Source of the DNA: Thermochromatium tepidum ATCC 43061
GTDB taxonomy: Bacteria; Pseudomonadota; Gammaproteobacteria; Chromatiales; Chromatiaceae
NCBI RefSeq assembly: GCF_009664085.1
Contig: NZ_CP039268.1
Coordinates: 129,001 to 193,000 of the forward strand
Direction: 5' to 3'
DNA length: 64,000 nt
Shown here: positions 16,671-26,638 of the stretch, in pieces
How positions within the stretch are numbered: the first letter of the stretch is position 1
Layout of the letters: each line of letters starts with the position of its first letter
Notes under the pieces: model-generated
What the model was told of the DNA's origin: nothing
What the model saw: only the letters and a program-made list of their open reading frames with translations
Databases searched by the model: none
Position numbers and translations under genes: made by a program

Positions 16671-19454
16671 ATGAACACCACGACCAAGTATGTCTTTGCG
16701 TTCGAGGAAGGCGATGGTAAGGACAAGAAGTTGCTCGGCGGCAAGGGCGCCAACCTGTGCGAAATGACCCAAATCGGGCTCAACGTCCCACCTGGCTTCG
16801 TCATCTCCACGGTGGCCTGTCTGGAATATCTCAATGATCCCAAGCGCGCCCTGCCGCCCGGTCTGATCGAACAGGTCCGTGAGCAGATGCGTGCCCTGGA
16901 ACAGAAGACCGGCAAGGGGTTCGGCGACCCGGACAACCCACTCTTGGTCTCGGTGCGCTCGGGCTCGGCGCTGTCGATGCCGGGCATGATGGACACCATC
17001 CTCAACCTTGGCCTCAACAGCGAGACACTCCAGGGCGTGATCCGCGCCACCGATGACCCGCGCTTCGGGTACGACTCCTATCGGCGCTTCATCCAGCTCT
17101 TCGGCAAGGTCGCGCTCGGCGTACCGGACGAGTCCTTCGACAAGGAATTCGACGCCATCAAAGAGGCCGCGCACGCCAAGCAGGATGTCGATCTCTCGGC
17201 CAATGACCTGCGTGAGATCTGCGAGCGTTTCCTCAAGGTGGTCGAACAGAACACGGGCCGACCCTTCCCGAGCGACCCCTATGAACAGCTCGAGATCGCG
17301 ATCAAGGCGGTCTTCAATTCCTGGATGGGTAAGCGCGCGGTCGATTACCGCAAGCAGTTCAACATCACGCCCGACATGGCCAACGGCACCGCGGTCAATG
17401 TCGTGACCATGGTGTTCGGCAACCGGGGCGAGGATTCGGCCACTGGGGTGGCCTTCACCCGCAACCCGGCCACCGGCGAGAACAAGCTCTATGGCGAGTA
17501 TCTGGTCAACGCCCAGGGCGAGGACGTGGTGGCCGGGATCCGCACCCCCAAGCCGCTTGAACGGCTCAGGGTCGAGATGCCGGATCTGGCCGACCAACTC
17601 GAGGAGCTGCGGACCAAGCTCGAGTCCCACTATCGCGAGGTCCAGGACTTCGAGTTCACCATCGAGAAGGGGCGGCTTTACTGTCTCCAGACCCGCAACG
17701 GCAAGATGAATACCATCGCCCTGGTGCGCACCTCGGTCGAGATGGAACGCGAGGGGCTCATCACCAAGGAGCAGGCCCTGTTGCGCATCCCGCCCGAGTC
17801 GCTGGAACAGATGCTGTTCCCGCGTCTGGATCCCAACGTCAAGGCCGAACCTGTCGCTCAGGGTCTGCCGGCCTCGCCGGGTGCGGCCTCCGGCATCGCG
17901 GTGTTCGACGCCGACCGCGCCGAGCAGCTCGGCAAGGGCCAGGGGCTGAAGGTGATCCTGGTACGCGAGGAGACCAAGCCGGAGGACATCCACGGTTTCT
18001 TCGCCTCCGAAGCCATCCTGACCTCGCGTGGGGGCAAGACTTCGCACGCGGCTGTGGTCGCGCGCGGCATGGGCAAGCCCTGTGTCGCCGGCGCCGAGGG
18101 GATCAGTATCGACGTCGACCGGCGCGAGGCGCGCGTCGGACTCACCAGCTTCAAAGAGGGGGATGTCATCACCATCGATGGCACCTCGGGCAAGGTCTAT
18201 CTGGGCGCGATCCCGACCGTGGAGCCGGATTTCACGCCCGAGCTCCACACCCTGCTCGGCTGGGCCGACGAGGTGGCCAAGCTGAAGGTCATGGCCAACG
18301 CCGACACCCCAGACGATGCCCGGCGGGCACGGCGCTATGGGGCGGTCGGCATCGGTCTGGCGCGCACCGAGCGCATGTTCAACGACGTCGAGCGGCTGCC
18401 GATCGTGATCGAGATGATCGTCGCGGAGACGCCCGCGGCACGTCAGGAGGCGCTCAATCGGCTGTTGCCCCTGCAACGCCAGGACTTCCGCGAGCTGTTC
18501 GAGGTGATGTCGCCCTACCCGGTCACGATCCGGCTGCTCGATCCGCCGATCCATGAGTTCTTGCCCAAAGAGTATGTGCTCGAGCGCGAGTTGTCCGAGC
18601 TACGGGTGCTGGCGCAAAACGCGCGCGGGGTGGCGGTGCTGGCCGGGGCCATGGGTCTGCTGCATGCCTCCGAGGGTCTGCGTCGCGAGGTCGAGACGGC
18701 GCGCCACATGATCGATCCGGCCTTAGTGGAGGAGGCGATCGCCAAGAAGGAGGCAATGCTCAAAAAGGTGCGCGCCCTCTACGAGACGAACCCCATGCTC
18801 GGACATCGCGGCGTGCGGCTCGGCATGACCTTCCCTGAGATCTACCAGATGCAGGTGCGCGCCATCCTGGAGGCCGCTGCCGAGTGTGCTAAATCCGGCA
18901 TCGAGGTCCAGCCGCAGATCAAGGTACCGCAGGTGTGCACGGTACAGGAGTTGCGTAAGGTCAAGGAGTATGTCGAGACCATCCATGCGGAGGTGACCGA
19001 ACGCTACGGCAAGCCGGTCAAGTTCAAGTTCGGCACCATGATCGAGGTGGTACGCGCCTGCCTGCGTGCCGACTCGCTGGCCGAGGAGGCCGAGTTCTTC
19101 TCCTTCGGCACCAATGACCTGACCCAGGCGGTGTTTTCCTTCTCGCGCGAGGATGCCGAAAACAAGTTCCTGCCGCTCTACAATCAGTCTGGTCTGCTCC
19201 AGGACAATCCGTTCGATGTGCTCGATGTCAAGGGTGTGGGCAAGCTGATGCAGTTGGCGGTCGACTGGGGGCGCGCGGTCAAGCCCGATCTGCATATCGG
19301 GATCTGCGGCGAGCATGGCGGGCATCCGGGGTCGATCGCCTTCTGTCATCAGATCGGACTCGACTATGTGAGCTGCTCGGCCCCGCGCGTCCCGATCGCG
19401 CGCCTGGCAGCGGCGCACGCGGCCTTGAAGGCGGTGGCAACACCGAACGCTTGA
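16671..19454 (+). CDS. ppdK: Pyruvate, phosphate dikinase
   Basis: It interconverts pyruvate + ATP + Pi with PEP + AMP + PPi, linking pyruvate to PEP for gluconeogenesis or glycolysis with PPi. The N-terminal ATP-grasp domain starts KLLGGKGANLCEMTQIGLNVPPGF. The swivelling phosphohistidine domain has LTSRGGKTSHAAVVARGMGKPCV with the catalytic His. The C-terminal PEP/pyruvate barrel has SFGTNDLTQ. At 927 residues it is complete. The region upstream (16444-16670) holds no other feature I can support. Confidence 0.97.
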   Translation: MNTTTKYVFAFEEGDGKDKKLLGGKGANLCEMTQIGLNVPPGFVISTVACLEYLNDPKRALPPGLIEQVREQMRALEQKTGKGFGDPDNPLLVSVRSGSALSMPGMMDTILNLGLNSETLQGVIRATDDPRFGYDSYRRFIQLFGKVALGVPDESFDKEFDAIKEAAHAKQDVDLSANDLREICERFLKVVEQNTGRPFPSDPYEQLEIAIKAVFNSWMGKRAVDYRKQFNITPDMANGTAVNVVTMVFGNRGEDSATGVAFTRNPATGENKLYGEYLVNAQGEDVVAGIRTPKPLERLRVEMPDLADQLEELRTKLESHYREVQDFEFTIEKGRLYCLQTRNGKMNTIALVRTSVEMEREGLITKEQALLRIPPESLEQMLFPRLDPNVKAEPVAQGLPASPGAASGIAVFDADRAEQLGKGQGLKVILVREETKPEDIHGFFASEAILTSRGGKTSHAAVVARGMGKPCVAGAEGISIDVDRREARVGLTSFKEGDVITIDGTSGKVYLGAIPTVEPDFTPELHTLLGWADEVAKLKVMANADTPDDARRARRYGAVGIGLARTERMFNDVERLPIVIEMIVAETPAARQEALNRLLPLQRQDFRELFEVMSPYPVTIRLLDPPIHEFLPKEYVLERELSELRVLAQNARGVAVLAGAMGLLHASEGLRREVETARHMIDPALVEEAIAKKEAMLKKVRALYETNPMLGHRGVRLGMTFPEIYQMQVRAILEAAAECAKSGIEVQPQIKVPQVCTVQELRKVKEYVETIHAEVTERYGKPVKFKFGTMIEVVRACLRADSLAEEAEFFSFGTNDLTQAVFSFSREDAENKFLPLYNQSGLLQDNPFDVLDVKGVGKLMQLAVDWGRAVKPDLHIGICGEHGGHPGSIAFCHQIGLDYVSCSAPRVPIARLAAAHAALKAVATPNA

Positions 19455-19463
19455 GGGCGACCC

Positions 19464-19735
19464 TTGGATCTCGATACGCCGAATGCGGCCTTCGCACCCC
19501 TGGGCATCCTGCGTTTCGTCGCAGGGCAGGGCGGTCTGACGCGGATCGAGATCGACACCGGCTTGGCGCGGCGATCCCTGGGTTGCTGGTGCGCAGGCGA
19601 TGCCGGATCTCGACGACGCAGATGACCGAGGCCTCGTCTGTGTCGAGACCCTCAACGCCGCCTCCGAGTTGATCCGGGTCGTCCCCAGCAGAGGGTCTGG
19701 ATCTAGGCCGAGTATCGGATCGAACCCCTATGAAG
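19464..19735 (+). pseudogene. Remnant of a D-hexose-6-phosphate mutarotase (YeaD-like)
   Basis: Just after ppdK, a frame from TTG 19464 reads PLGILRFVAGQGGLTRIEID, like the N-terminal strand of YeaD-type mutarotases. A second frame from about 19601 reads MPDLDDADDRGLVCVETLNA, like their C-terminal MADF-DD-x-M-VCVETANA motif. The central part (about 200 residues in an intact gene) is deleted and the two ends are out of frame. Assigned by motif resemblance; no alignment was run. Confidence 0.55.
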
Positions 19736-19741
19736 CGAGCC

Positions 19742-22594
19742 ATGTCCGACGCGCCTTGCGACTCCCTGACCGAATCTCATTGGCACGACTGGCTCGCCTG
19801 GGCGAGCGAACAGGGTCTCGCCCTGCCGGACGATCCCGAGTTCGAGCAGGCGCGGCGGCGGGTATGGGAGGCAAGCGAGTATGTCGCGATCTCGGCCGCG
19901 CGCCATCCGGACGTTCTAGCCGAGCTGATCGCGAGCGGCGACCTCGCTCGGACCTATGGGGCCAGTGATCTGGCGACCCGGCTCAGCGCGCGACTCGAGG
20001 GCGTCGCCGACGAGGGCGCACTCCAGGCGGCCCTGCGTCGGTTCCGCCGGCGCGAGATGATGCGGATCATCTGGCGCGACCTCGCCAATCTGGCCCCGCT
20101 GGAAGAGACACTGGAAGACCTGTCTGAGCTGGCCGACGTCTGCATCCGGGGCGCGCTCGATCGCCTCTATCCCTGGGCCTGCGCCGAGTGGGGCACGCCG
20201 CGCGATGCGTCCGGTCGTCCGCTGCGGCTCCTGGTGCTGGCCATGGGCAAGCTCGGGGCGCGTGAGCTCAATCTCAGCTCCGACATCGACCTGATCCTAG
20301 CCTTCGCCCAGCCTGGGACGATCGAGGGTGGACGGCGCCCGCTCAGCCACGAGCAGTTCTTCATCCGTCTCGGCCAGCGCCTGGTACAGACACTGGCCAA
20401 TAAGACCGCCGATGGCTTTGTGTTCCGGGTCGACACCCGATTGCGCCCCTTTGGCGAGGCCGGCCCCCTGGCGATGAGCCTCCCAGCGATGGAGGACTAT
20501 TATCAGTCTCAGGCGCGCGAGTGGGAGCGCTACGCCATGATCAAGGCGCGTCCGGTCGCCGGCGACCCGGACGACATCGAACAACTGATGGCCATGCTGC
20601 GCCCTTTCGTCTATCGGCGCTATCTGGACTTCGGCGCCTTCGAGTCACTGCGCGAGCTCAAGCGTCTGATTGCCAAGGAACTCTACCGGCACGGCATGGA
20701 CGCCAACATCAAGCTCGGCCCGGGCGGCATCCGTGAGATTGAGTTCATCGGACAGGCGTTCCAGCTGGTGCGCGGCGGGCGCGATCCCGCGCTCCAGGTG
20801 CGTCCGATCCGAACCGTGCTGGCCCTATTGGGGCAACGCCAGCTGATGCCCGCCACGGTTGTCACCCAGCTCGACGCGGCCTATGTGTTTCTGCGCCGGG
20901 TCGAAAATCGGCTCCAGGCCTATCGCGACCAACAAATCCATTGTCTGCCCGAGGATGGGCCTGGGCGGTTAAGGCTCGCCCGCGCGATGGGCTATGGGGA
21001 TTGGGCCTCATTCGCGGTCGAGCTGAACGCCCATCGCCGGCGGGTCCAGGAGCAATTCGACGCCGTCTTCGCCCTGCCGGCGACCGAGACCGAGGTCGAG
21101 GACACCCCGCTGAGCGCCGTCTGGCACGGCGACCGCGACCCCACGCACGAACTGGAGCTCCTTGAACGCGCCGGTTTCGCTGCCCCCGAAGCGGTGCGTA
21201 CTCGCCTCCACCAGTTCCGTGACACCTGTATGCGCAGGGGGCTGAGTGCACGCGGACAGGAGCGTCTCGGCCTGATCATGCCCCATATCCTGTGCGTCGC
21301 CGCTGGTTGTGCCCAGCCTGAGCTGGCCTTGGAGCGGGTGTTGCGGGTGCTGGAGTCCATCGTGCGCCGCAGTGCCTATCTGGCGATGCTCGCCGAGCAT
21401 CCGCTGATCCTCACCCAGCTGATCCGGCTCTCCGATCTCAGCCCCTGGTTCGCCGACCAGATCGCCCGGCATCCGCTCTTGCTCGACGAGCTACTCGATC
21501 CGCGCCGGCTCTATGCGCCGTTGCGTCGCGAGAGTCTGGAGGCCGAACTCGACGCCCTGCTCGACCAGGTTGACGCCGAGGATCTGGAACAGCAGATGGA
21601 GCGGCTACATCAATTCGCCCAGGGTAATCAGCTGCGGGTGGCCGCCGCCGACCTGACCGAAACCATCCCGCTGATGGTGGTGAGCGACTATCTGACCGAG
21701 ATCGCCGAGGTCGCACTACGGCGCGTGTTGAACCTCGCCTATGCCCATCTGGTTGCCCGTCATGGCCGTCCCACCCAGATCCAGGGCGAGGAGACGGGCT
21801 TTTTGGTCATTGGCTACGGCAAGCTCGGCGGCATCGAGCTCGGCTATGGCTCGGACCTGGACCTGGTGTTTCTGCACGGAAGCGACTCGGTCAGCGCCCT
21901 GACCGATGGCCCCAAGCCCATCAGCAACGAGCAGTTCTATGCCCGACTCGGCCAGCGCCTCATCCATATGATGACCACGCTCACCCCCTCGGGTCGGCTC
22001 TATGAGGTCGATCTGCGATTGCGTCCGGATGGCGCCAAGGGGATGCTGGTGCGCTCGCTGACCTCATTCGAGCAGTATCAGAACGAGAGCGCCTGGACCT
22101 GGGAGCATCAGGCCCTGGTGCGCGCCCGTCCAGTCGCCGGCGATCCGGTGCTGGCGGCGCGCTTTCAAGACATCCGCCGTGCCATCCTGTGTCGCAAGCG
22201 CGATCCCGATCAGCTCAGGCGCGAGGTGCGCGAGATGCGCGCCCGGATGCGCGAGAACCTCGACACGAGCGGCGCGGGCCGGTTCGATCTCAAGCAGGGC
22301 GCAGGCGGTATTGCCGATATCGAGTTTATGGTTCAATACGCTGTCCTGCGCTGGGCGGCGGACTACCCGGCGCTTACGGACTGGACCGACAACGTGCGGC
22401 TGCTCGACACCCTGGCGCGGCTCGATCTGCTTCCGGGGCGTTGTGTCAAGGATCTCACCGAGGCCTACAAGGCGCTGCGCGCAGCCTATCATCGCAGCGC
22501 CTTGCGCGAGCAGCCCAAGACCTTGTCCGACGATGAGCTAAGGCCCGAGCGTGAGCGCGTGCGGGCGTTGTGGCAGGAATGGATGGACGACTGA
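19742..22594 (+). CDS. glnE: Bifunctional glutamine synthetase adenylyltransferase/deadenylase
   Basis: GlnE adds or removes AMP on glutamine synthetase in response to PII. It has two nucleotidyltransferase halves: GKLGARELNLSSDIDLILAF in the N-terminal (deadenylase) domain and GYGKLGGIELGYGSDLDLVF in the C-terminal (adenylylase) domain. Each is followed by a long helical region. About 950 residues is full length. ATG 19742 has a weak purine-rich GAAGCGAG upstream; ATG 19730 is also in frame. Confidence 0.96.
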   Translation: MSDAPCDSLTESHWHDWLAWASEQGLALPDDPEFEQARRRVWEASEYVAISAARHPDVLAELIASGDLARTYGASDLATRLSARLEGVADEGALQAALRRFRRREMMRIIWRDLANLAPLEETLEDLSELADVCIRGALDRLYPWACAEWGTPRDASGRPLRLLVLAMGKLGARELNLSSDIDLILAFAQPGTIEGGRRPLSHEQFFIRLGQRLVQTLANKTADGFVFRVDTRLRPFGEAGPLAMSLPAMEDYYQSQAREWERYAMIKARPVAGDPDDIEQLMAMLRPFVYRRYLDFGAFESLRELKRLIAKELYRHGMDANIKLGPGGIREIEFIGQAFQLVRGGRDPALQVRPIRTVLALLGQRQLMPATVVTQLDAAYVFLRRVENRLQAYRDQQIHCLPEDGPGRLRLARAMGYGDWASFAVELNAHRRRVQEQFDAVFALPATETEVEDTPLSAVWHGDRDPTHELELLERAGFAAPEAVRTRLHQFRDTCMRRGLSARGQERLGLIMPHILCVAAGCAQPELALERVLRVLESIVRRSAYLAMLAEHPLILTQLIRLSDLSPWFADQIARHPLLLDELLDPRRLYAPLRRESLEAELDALLDQVDAEDLEQQMERLHQFAQGNQLRVAAADLTETIPLMVVSDYLTEIAEVALRRVLNLAYAHLVARHGRPTQIQGEETGFLVIGYGKLGGIELGYGSDLDLVFLHGSDSVSALTDGPKPISNEQFYARLGQRLIHMMTTLTPSGRLYEVDLRLRPDGAKGMLVRSLTSFEQYQNESAWTWEHQALVRARPVAGDPVLAARFQDIRRAILCRKRDPDQLRREVREMRARMRENLDTSGAGRFDLKQGAGGIADIEFMVQYAVLRWAADYPALTDWTDNVRLLDTLARLDLLPGRCVKDLTEAYKALRAAYHRSALREQPKTLSDDELRPERERVRALWQEWMDD

Positions 22595-22677
22595 CGCGGG
22601 CCGCACCGGTCGGCCCTGGACCCTCTCAAAGATCGAACTTGGGATGCGGCATCCCGAGCCTAGTGGAGTGAAGACAG

Positions 22678-23601
22678 ATGGCAACGATGGCAGACCGTGA
22701 CGGTCTGATTTGGCTGGATGGTGAGCTCATACCCTGGCGCGAGGCCAAGACCCATGTACTGACCCACACATTGCACTATGGCATGGGGGTCTTCGAGGGC
22801 GTCCGAGCCTATCCGACCGCTCGGGGGACGGCCATCTTTCGTCTGGAGGACCACACCCGCCGGCTGTTCAACTCGGCCCACATCCTGGGGATGCCCATGC
22901 CCTGGGATCAGGAGACGCTCAATCAGGCCCAGCGTGCCGTGGTGCGCGAGAACGGGTTGGAGGCGGCCTACATCCGCCCGATGTGCTTCTACGGCCCAGA
23001 GGGCATGGGGCTGCGTGCCGATAATCTGCAGGTCCACTGTATGGTCGCCGCCTGGTCCTGGGGCGCCTATCTGGGCGAGGACAACATGAAGAACGGCATC
23101 CGCATCAAGGTGTCGTCCTTCACCCGTCATCACGTCAACGCCACCATGTGCCGGGCCAAGGCCAATGGCAACTACATGAACTCGATGCTGGCGCTCCAGG
23201 AGGCCCTGCGCGACGGCTATGACGAGGCATTGCTGCTCGATGCCGCGGGCTTTGTGATGGAGGGTAGTGGTGAGAATGTCTTCATCGTGCGCGATGGCGT
23301 GCTCTATACCCCGGACCTGACCTCGGCGCTCGATGGCATCACGCGCCGCACCGTGATGACCCTGTGCCAAGAGATCGGACTCAAGGTGGTCGAGAAGCGC
23401 CTCACCCGCGATGAGGTCTATATCGCCGATGAGGCCTTCTTCACCGGTACTGCTGCCGAGGTGACCCCGATCCGTGAGGTCGATGCGCGCAGCATCGGTT
23501 CGGGCACGCGCGGCCCCATCACCGAGCGGTTGCAGGCGCTCTATTTCGACCAGGTCCATGGACGGCGCGAGTCACATCCCGAGTGGCTGGCGCTGGTCTG
23601 A
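22678..23601 (+). CDS. ilvE: Branched-chain amino acid aminotransferase
   Basis: A fold-type IV PLP aminotransferase for the last step of Leu/Ile/Val synthesis. Seen: the substrate-binding HTLHYGMGVFEGVRAY, the PLP Lys in CRAKANGNYMNSMLALQEAL, and GFVMEGSGENVFIVRDG. At 307 residues it is complete. GGAG lies about 9 nt before the ATG at 22678. It stands alone, 84 bp after glnE. Confidence 0.96.
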   Translation: MATMADRDGLIWLDGELIPWREAKTHVLTHTLHYGMGVFEGVRAYPTARGTAIFRLEDHTRRLFNSAHILGMPMPWDQETLNQAQRAVVRENGLEAAYIRPMCFYGPEGMGLRADNLQVHCMVAAWSWGAYLGEDNMKNGIRIKVSSFTRHHVNATMCRAKANGNYMNSMLALQEALRDGYDEALLLDAAGFVMEGSGENVFIVRDGVLYTPDLTSALDGITRRTVMTLCQEIGLKVVEKRLTRDEVYIADEAFFTGTAAEVTPIREVDARSIGSGTRGPITERLQALYFDQVHGRRESHPEWLALV

Positions 23602-23724
23602 AGGCGCTGCAAGCCTTCAGACCCATCCAGGGCCGGTACCGGGAGGGCTGGAGATCCATTAGGATGGCGTTTTCCAGCCTCTCCCGTCCCGGGCCTGGCT
23701 CCAAAGCTTGGTAAGCCGATCAGG

Positions 23725-24033
23725 TCAGCCGGGCTCCAAGCAACGCAGCCGGGCGCGCAGCCTATCCATCTCTTCCAGCATGTCGGCCACCAGGGCCGCC
23801 AACTCTGGTACGGCCTCAAAGTCGCGCTCGATCCCATACATGCGCCGAGCATGGAGCAAGGCGGCACCGGACAGACGCCAGACGCCCGCCACACTTTCGG
23901 CGTGCGGGATGAGCCCTTCCGTCAGACGTGCCAGAAGCCAGGCCGGCTCCACGGCACAGGCGGCCGCCGCTTGTTCGAGCGTCAGCCAACTCTCTTCCAG
24001 CAGGCTACCCAGCAGGATGTCGTTATGGTTCAT
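23725..24033 (-). CDS. cbpM: CbpM-like chaperone modulator
   Basis: A MerR-like small regulator that in E. coli binds the J domain of CbpA and inhibits it. Seen: LTLEQAAAACAVEPAWLLARLTEGLIPH (helix-turn-helix-like) followed by RLSGAALLHARRMYGIERDFEAVPELAALVADMLEEMDRLRARL, a long C-terminal helix. ATG 24033 gives about 102 residues; the longer frame upstream overlaps cbpA. It starts 4 bp after the cbpA stop, which supports co-expression and the CbpA-partner call. Confidence 0.8.
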   Translation of the reverse strand: MNHNDILLGSLLEESWLTLEQAAAACAVEPAWLLARLTEGLIPHAESVAGVWRLSGAALLHARRMYGIERDFEAVPELAALVADMLEEMDRLRARLRCLEPG

Positions 24034-24037
24034 GGCA

Positions 24038-24967
24038 TCAGTCCCCGTTGCGTGGGTTGAAGGCCAGCTCCCTGGCCATCTGTTCATACAGGGCCCGTGC
24101 CTGCGGCGTATCCGCCGGTGGCAAGACCACCCGTACCTCTAGCAACAGGTCTCCTGGCGGCTGGCTAGGGATGCCGCGACCACGCACCCGCAAGATCCGA
24201 CCGCTGTCGGTCCCCGGTGGGATGCGCACCTTCACCGGCCCGCTGGGCAGATCGACGCTGACGATACCGCCCAGCGCCGCCTCCCAAGGGGTCACGGGTA
24301 AGCGTAGGTGCAGATCGCGCCCCGCAGGACGGAAACGCGGGTGGGGATTGAAACGCACCTCAAGCAACAGATCGCCAGCGCGACCGCCGCCGGTACCCGG
24401 CGCCCCCTGTCCAGCCAGACGGATGACCTGGCCCTCACTCACGCCCTTGGGGATCTTCACGTTCAGGGTGCGGGTATCCAGGACCAGTCGCCCGTGCTCA
24501 TCCAGCCTGGGGGCGCGCAGTGAGATCGAGCGAGTGGCGCCGGTGAAGCTGTCCTCGATGTCGAGATAGATGCGCGCGTGATGGTCCTGGCCCGCGTCGC
24601 CTCTGGTTTGGAAGCCGCGCCCACCCAGGCCGCCGAAAAGCTCGGCAAAGAACTCGGAGAAGCCCGCCGCCTCATGAGGCGAGAAACCATGGCCAGAAAA
24701 CTCAAAGCCGGCGTCCCAACCCGGCGGTGGGTGAAACTCCTGGCCTGGACGGTAACCCCGCCCGAGCTGGTCATAGGCGGCGCGCTTCTCCGGATCGGAG
24801 AGCACGGCATAGGCCTCGTTGACCTCCCTCATGCGCTGCTCGGCGTCCTTCTCCTTCGAGACATCGGGGTGATACTTGCGCGCCAGCCGACGGAAGGCCT
24901 TTTTGATGTCTTCGGCACTGGCATCGCGGGGCACGCCGAGTACGGCATAATAGTCCTTGTATTCCAT
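24038..24967 (-). CDS. cbpA: DnaJ-class co-chaperone CbpA
   Basis: A type II J-protein. The J domain is [20 protein letters not shown] with the HPD motif in [17 protein letters not shown] Gly/Phe-rich linker ([15 protein letters not shown]) and two C-terminal substrate-binding beta domains follow ([36 protein letters not shown]). There is no zinc finger, so CbpA rather than DnaJ. It is divergent from the hsp20 genes across about 150 bp. Confidence 0.93.
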   Translation of the reverse strand: MEYKDYYAVLGVPRDASAEDIKKAFRRLARKYHPDVSKEKDAEQRMREVNEAYAVLSDPEKRAAYDQLGRGYRPGQEFHPPPGWDAGFEFSGHGFSPHEAAGFSEFFAELFGGLGGRGFQTRGDAGQDHHARIYLDIEDSFTGATRSISLRAPRLDEHGRLVLDTRTLNVKIPKGVSEGQVIRLAGQGAPGTGGGRAGDLLLEVRFNPHPRFRPAGRDLHLRLPVTPWEAALGGIVSVDLPSGPVKVRIPPGTDSGRILRVRGRGIPSQPPGDLLLEVRVVLPPADTPQARALYEQMARELAFNPRNGD

Positions 24968-25026
24968 GGCAGGTATTCTTATGACTTGGATGGCTGCGAT
25001 TTTGGCGTCTCAGCCAGCGTTTGCAA

Positions 25027-25057
25027 GCGCTTGGAATCCCGGTGATGGACGGTCATT
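25027..25057 (+). promoter_or_regulatory. Possible heat-shock (sigma-32) promoter for the hsp20 genes
   Basis: Upstream of the first hsp20 gene, CTTGGAA is followed 16 nt later by TCATTTT, loosely like the sigma-32 pattern CTTGAAA-N13-17-CCCCATnT. Position and gene content fit, sequence match is partial. Confidence 0.35.
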
Positions 25058-25121
25058 TTAGGGTCTGTAGGCGCCAAGGCGCTCATCCCCGACGTGATTA
25101 CGCAATAAGGAGGATTGAAGC

Positions 25122-25553
25122 ATGTTGTATCGATCGCTTTTCCCGCGCGATCTGTTTGCCGAACTCGACCGCCTGCAACGCGAGCTGACCCGGGGCCTCG
25201 ACTGGTCACCCAGCATCCGCGGTCTTGCCCGTGGCTTCCCGGCCATGAACGTGGGCAACACGCCCCGCTCGGTAGAGGTCTATGCCTTCGTACCAGGTGT
25301 GGATCCGGCGAGCCTCGAAGTGCAGATCGAGAAGGGTGTGCTCACCATCGCCGGCGAACGCAAGGCAGAGGCGGTACCAGAGAACGCCGCCGTGCATATC
25401 GACGAGCGTTTTGCCGGGCGCTTCCGGCGCGTGCTGACCCTACCTGACGACATCGATCCCAACGCCGTGACGGCGCGCTGCCGCGATGGCGTGCTGCATG
25501 TCAGCGTGGCGCGCAAGGAAGCGGCCCAGGCCCGTCGCATCACAGTTCAGTAA
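25122..25553 (+). CDS. Small heat-shock protein Hsp20 (first of three)
   Basis: An ATP-independent holdase with an alpha-crystallin domain. The N terminus is SLFPRDLFAELDRLQRELTR; the core includes SVEVYAFVPGVDPASLEVQIEKGVLTIAGER and FRRVLTLPDDIDPNAVTARCRDGVLHVSVAR, the usual A-x-x-x-n-GVL motif. Preceded by AAGGAGG. At 143 residues it is typical. It is 12 bp from the second hsp20 gene. Confidence 0.93.
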   Translation: MLYRSLFPRDLFAELDRLQRELTRGLDWSPSIRGLARGFPAMNVGNTPRSVEVYAFVPGVDPASLEVQIEKGVLTIAGERKAEAVPENAAVHIDERFAGRFRRVLTLPDDIDPNAVTARCRDGVLHVSVARKEAAQARRITVQ

Positions 25554-25565
25554 AGGAGAAAGGCC

Positions 25566-25937
25566 ATGACCGACAAGACCCAGGTTGCCGAACCACGCCG
25601 CGATGAAGCCACCCTGTTGCCGCCGGTGGATGTCATCGAAGACGCCAATGGCATCACACTCTATGCCGACCTCCCCGGCGTGTCCAAGGACAAGCTTAGG
25701 CTCCAGGTGGAGGGCGAGACCCTCTCCATCGAGGGCGAGCTGGCCCTGGACATGCCTGAGGGCATGGAGGCCATCCATGCCGAGGTGGAGCTACCGCGTT
25801 ATCGCCGTGCATTCACCCTCTCCAAGGAACTGGATACCGAGAAGGTGAGTGCCGAGTTCAATCACGGCGTGCTCAGGTTGCGCATCCCGAAGGTCGAACA
25901 CGCGCAGCCACGCCGTATCCAGGTGCAGGTGCTCTGA
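25566..25937 (+). CDS. Small heat-shock protein Hsp20 (second of three)
   Basis: A short (123 aa) Hsp20 paralogue with little N-terminal arm: PPVDVIEDANGITLYADLPGVSKDKLRLQVEGETLSIEGE and YRRAFTLSKELDTEKVSAEFNHGVLRLRIPK. AAAGGAGAAAGG lies upstream of the ATG. The short arm suggests it may co-assemble with its neighbour, as IbpA/IbpB do; this is an inference. Confidence 0.92.
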   Translation: MTDKTQVAEPRRDEATLLPPVDVIEDANGITLYADLPGVSKDKLRLQVEGETLSIEGELALDMPEGMEAIHAEVELPRYRRAFTLSKELDTEKVSAEFNHGVLRLRIPKVEHAQPRRIQVQVL

Positions 25938-26003
25938 TCAGCGCTTCTCTTAAGCCTAGACTTGCCGGACGCCTGGCGTCCGGCGGCGCGATTGGAGGTG
26001 AGC

Positions 26004-26510
26004 ATGAAACTTGGTCAACTTAAGCAAGATGTATTCGGCTTCTTGGGGCAGGTGGCCGAGGGTTGGCGTCACCTGGTACAAAGCGCCTCCGGGGCGCTCA
26101 CCCGTTTCCGACCGAGCGAACACACCCAGCTACCGGACAAGACTGAGGTCGATGACGCAAGCTGGCTGCCGAGTCGCGGTTGGGCCATGCTGGGTGGTGA
26201 CCTCTTTGAAGACGAACATAAGCTGGTGGTGCGACTAGAGATCCCAGGTCTCGACAAGACGGATCTGAATGTCGAGATCGGCGCGGATACCCTCGTCGTC
26301 TCCGGCGAGAAGCGCTTCGAACAGGAAGGCACCAAGGGCCGTTGGCGGGTGATGCAGTGTGCCTATGGCAGCTTCCGGCGCGTGGTGCCATTACCGCTGA
26401 GCGTGAAGCCAGACGAGGCGCGGGCCACCTACAAGAACGGCGTCCTGCGGGTGGAACTACCCAAGGCCGAGCCCAGCCAGCCGAAGTCGGTGCGCATCGA
26501 GGTCAGGTGA
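26004..26510 (+). CDS. Small heat-shock protein Hsp20 (third of three)
   Basis: The alpha-crystallin domain is DLFEDEHKLVVRLEIPGLDKTDLNVEIGADTLVVSGEKRF and FRRVVPLPLSVKPDEARATYKNGVLRVELPK. The N-terminal arm (MKLGQLKQDVFGFLGQVAEGW) is longer and distinct from the other two. ATG 26004 is supported by GGAGGTGAGC right before it; the frame open from 25962 is not needed. Confidence 0.92.
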   Translation: MKLGQLKQDVFGFLGQVAEGWRHLVQSASGALTRFRPSEHTQLPDKTEVDDASWLPSRGWAMLGGDLFEDEHKLVVRLEIPGLDKTDLNVEIGADTLVVSGEKRFEQEGTKGRWRVMQCAYGSFRRVVPLPLSVKPDEARATYKNGVLRVELPKAEPSQPKSVRIEVR

Positions 26511-26638
26511 CTGTGGCACACACCTGCGATGGATAGAGGATAAGTGGCCAGGAGTCCCGGTCAACCGGGTGGGGCCCTGGGTATCGCAGTGGCAACCGGG
26601 ATATGAGCCCAGTTTTACAACAGGAGGACCAGACGACG

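Noticed and set aside
16590-18554. A 654-codon open frame on the minus strand
   Set aside because: It lies opposite ppdK and has the low-complexity His/Arg/Leu/Asp-rich make-up of an antisense frame in high-GC DNA. ppdK is certain on the plus strand.
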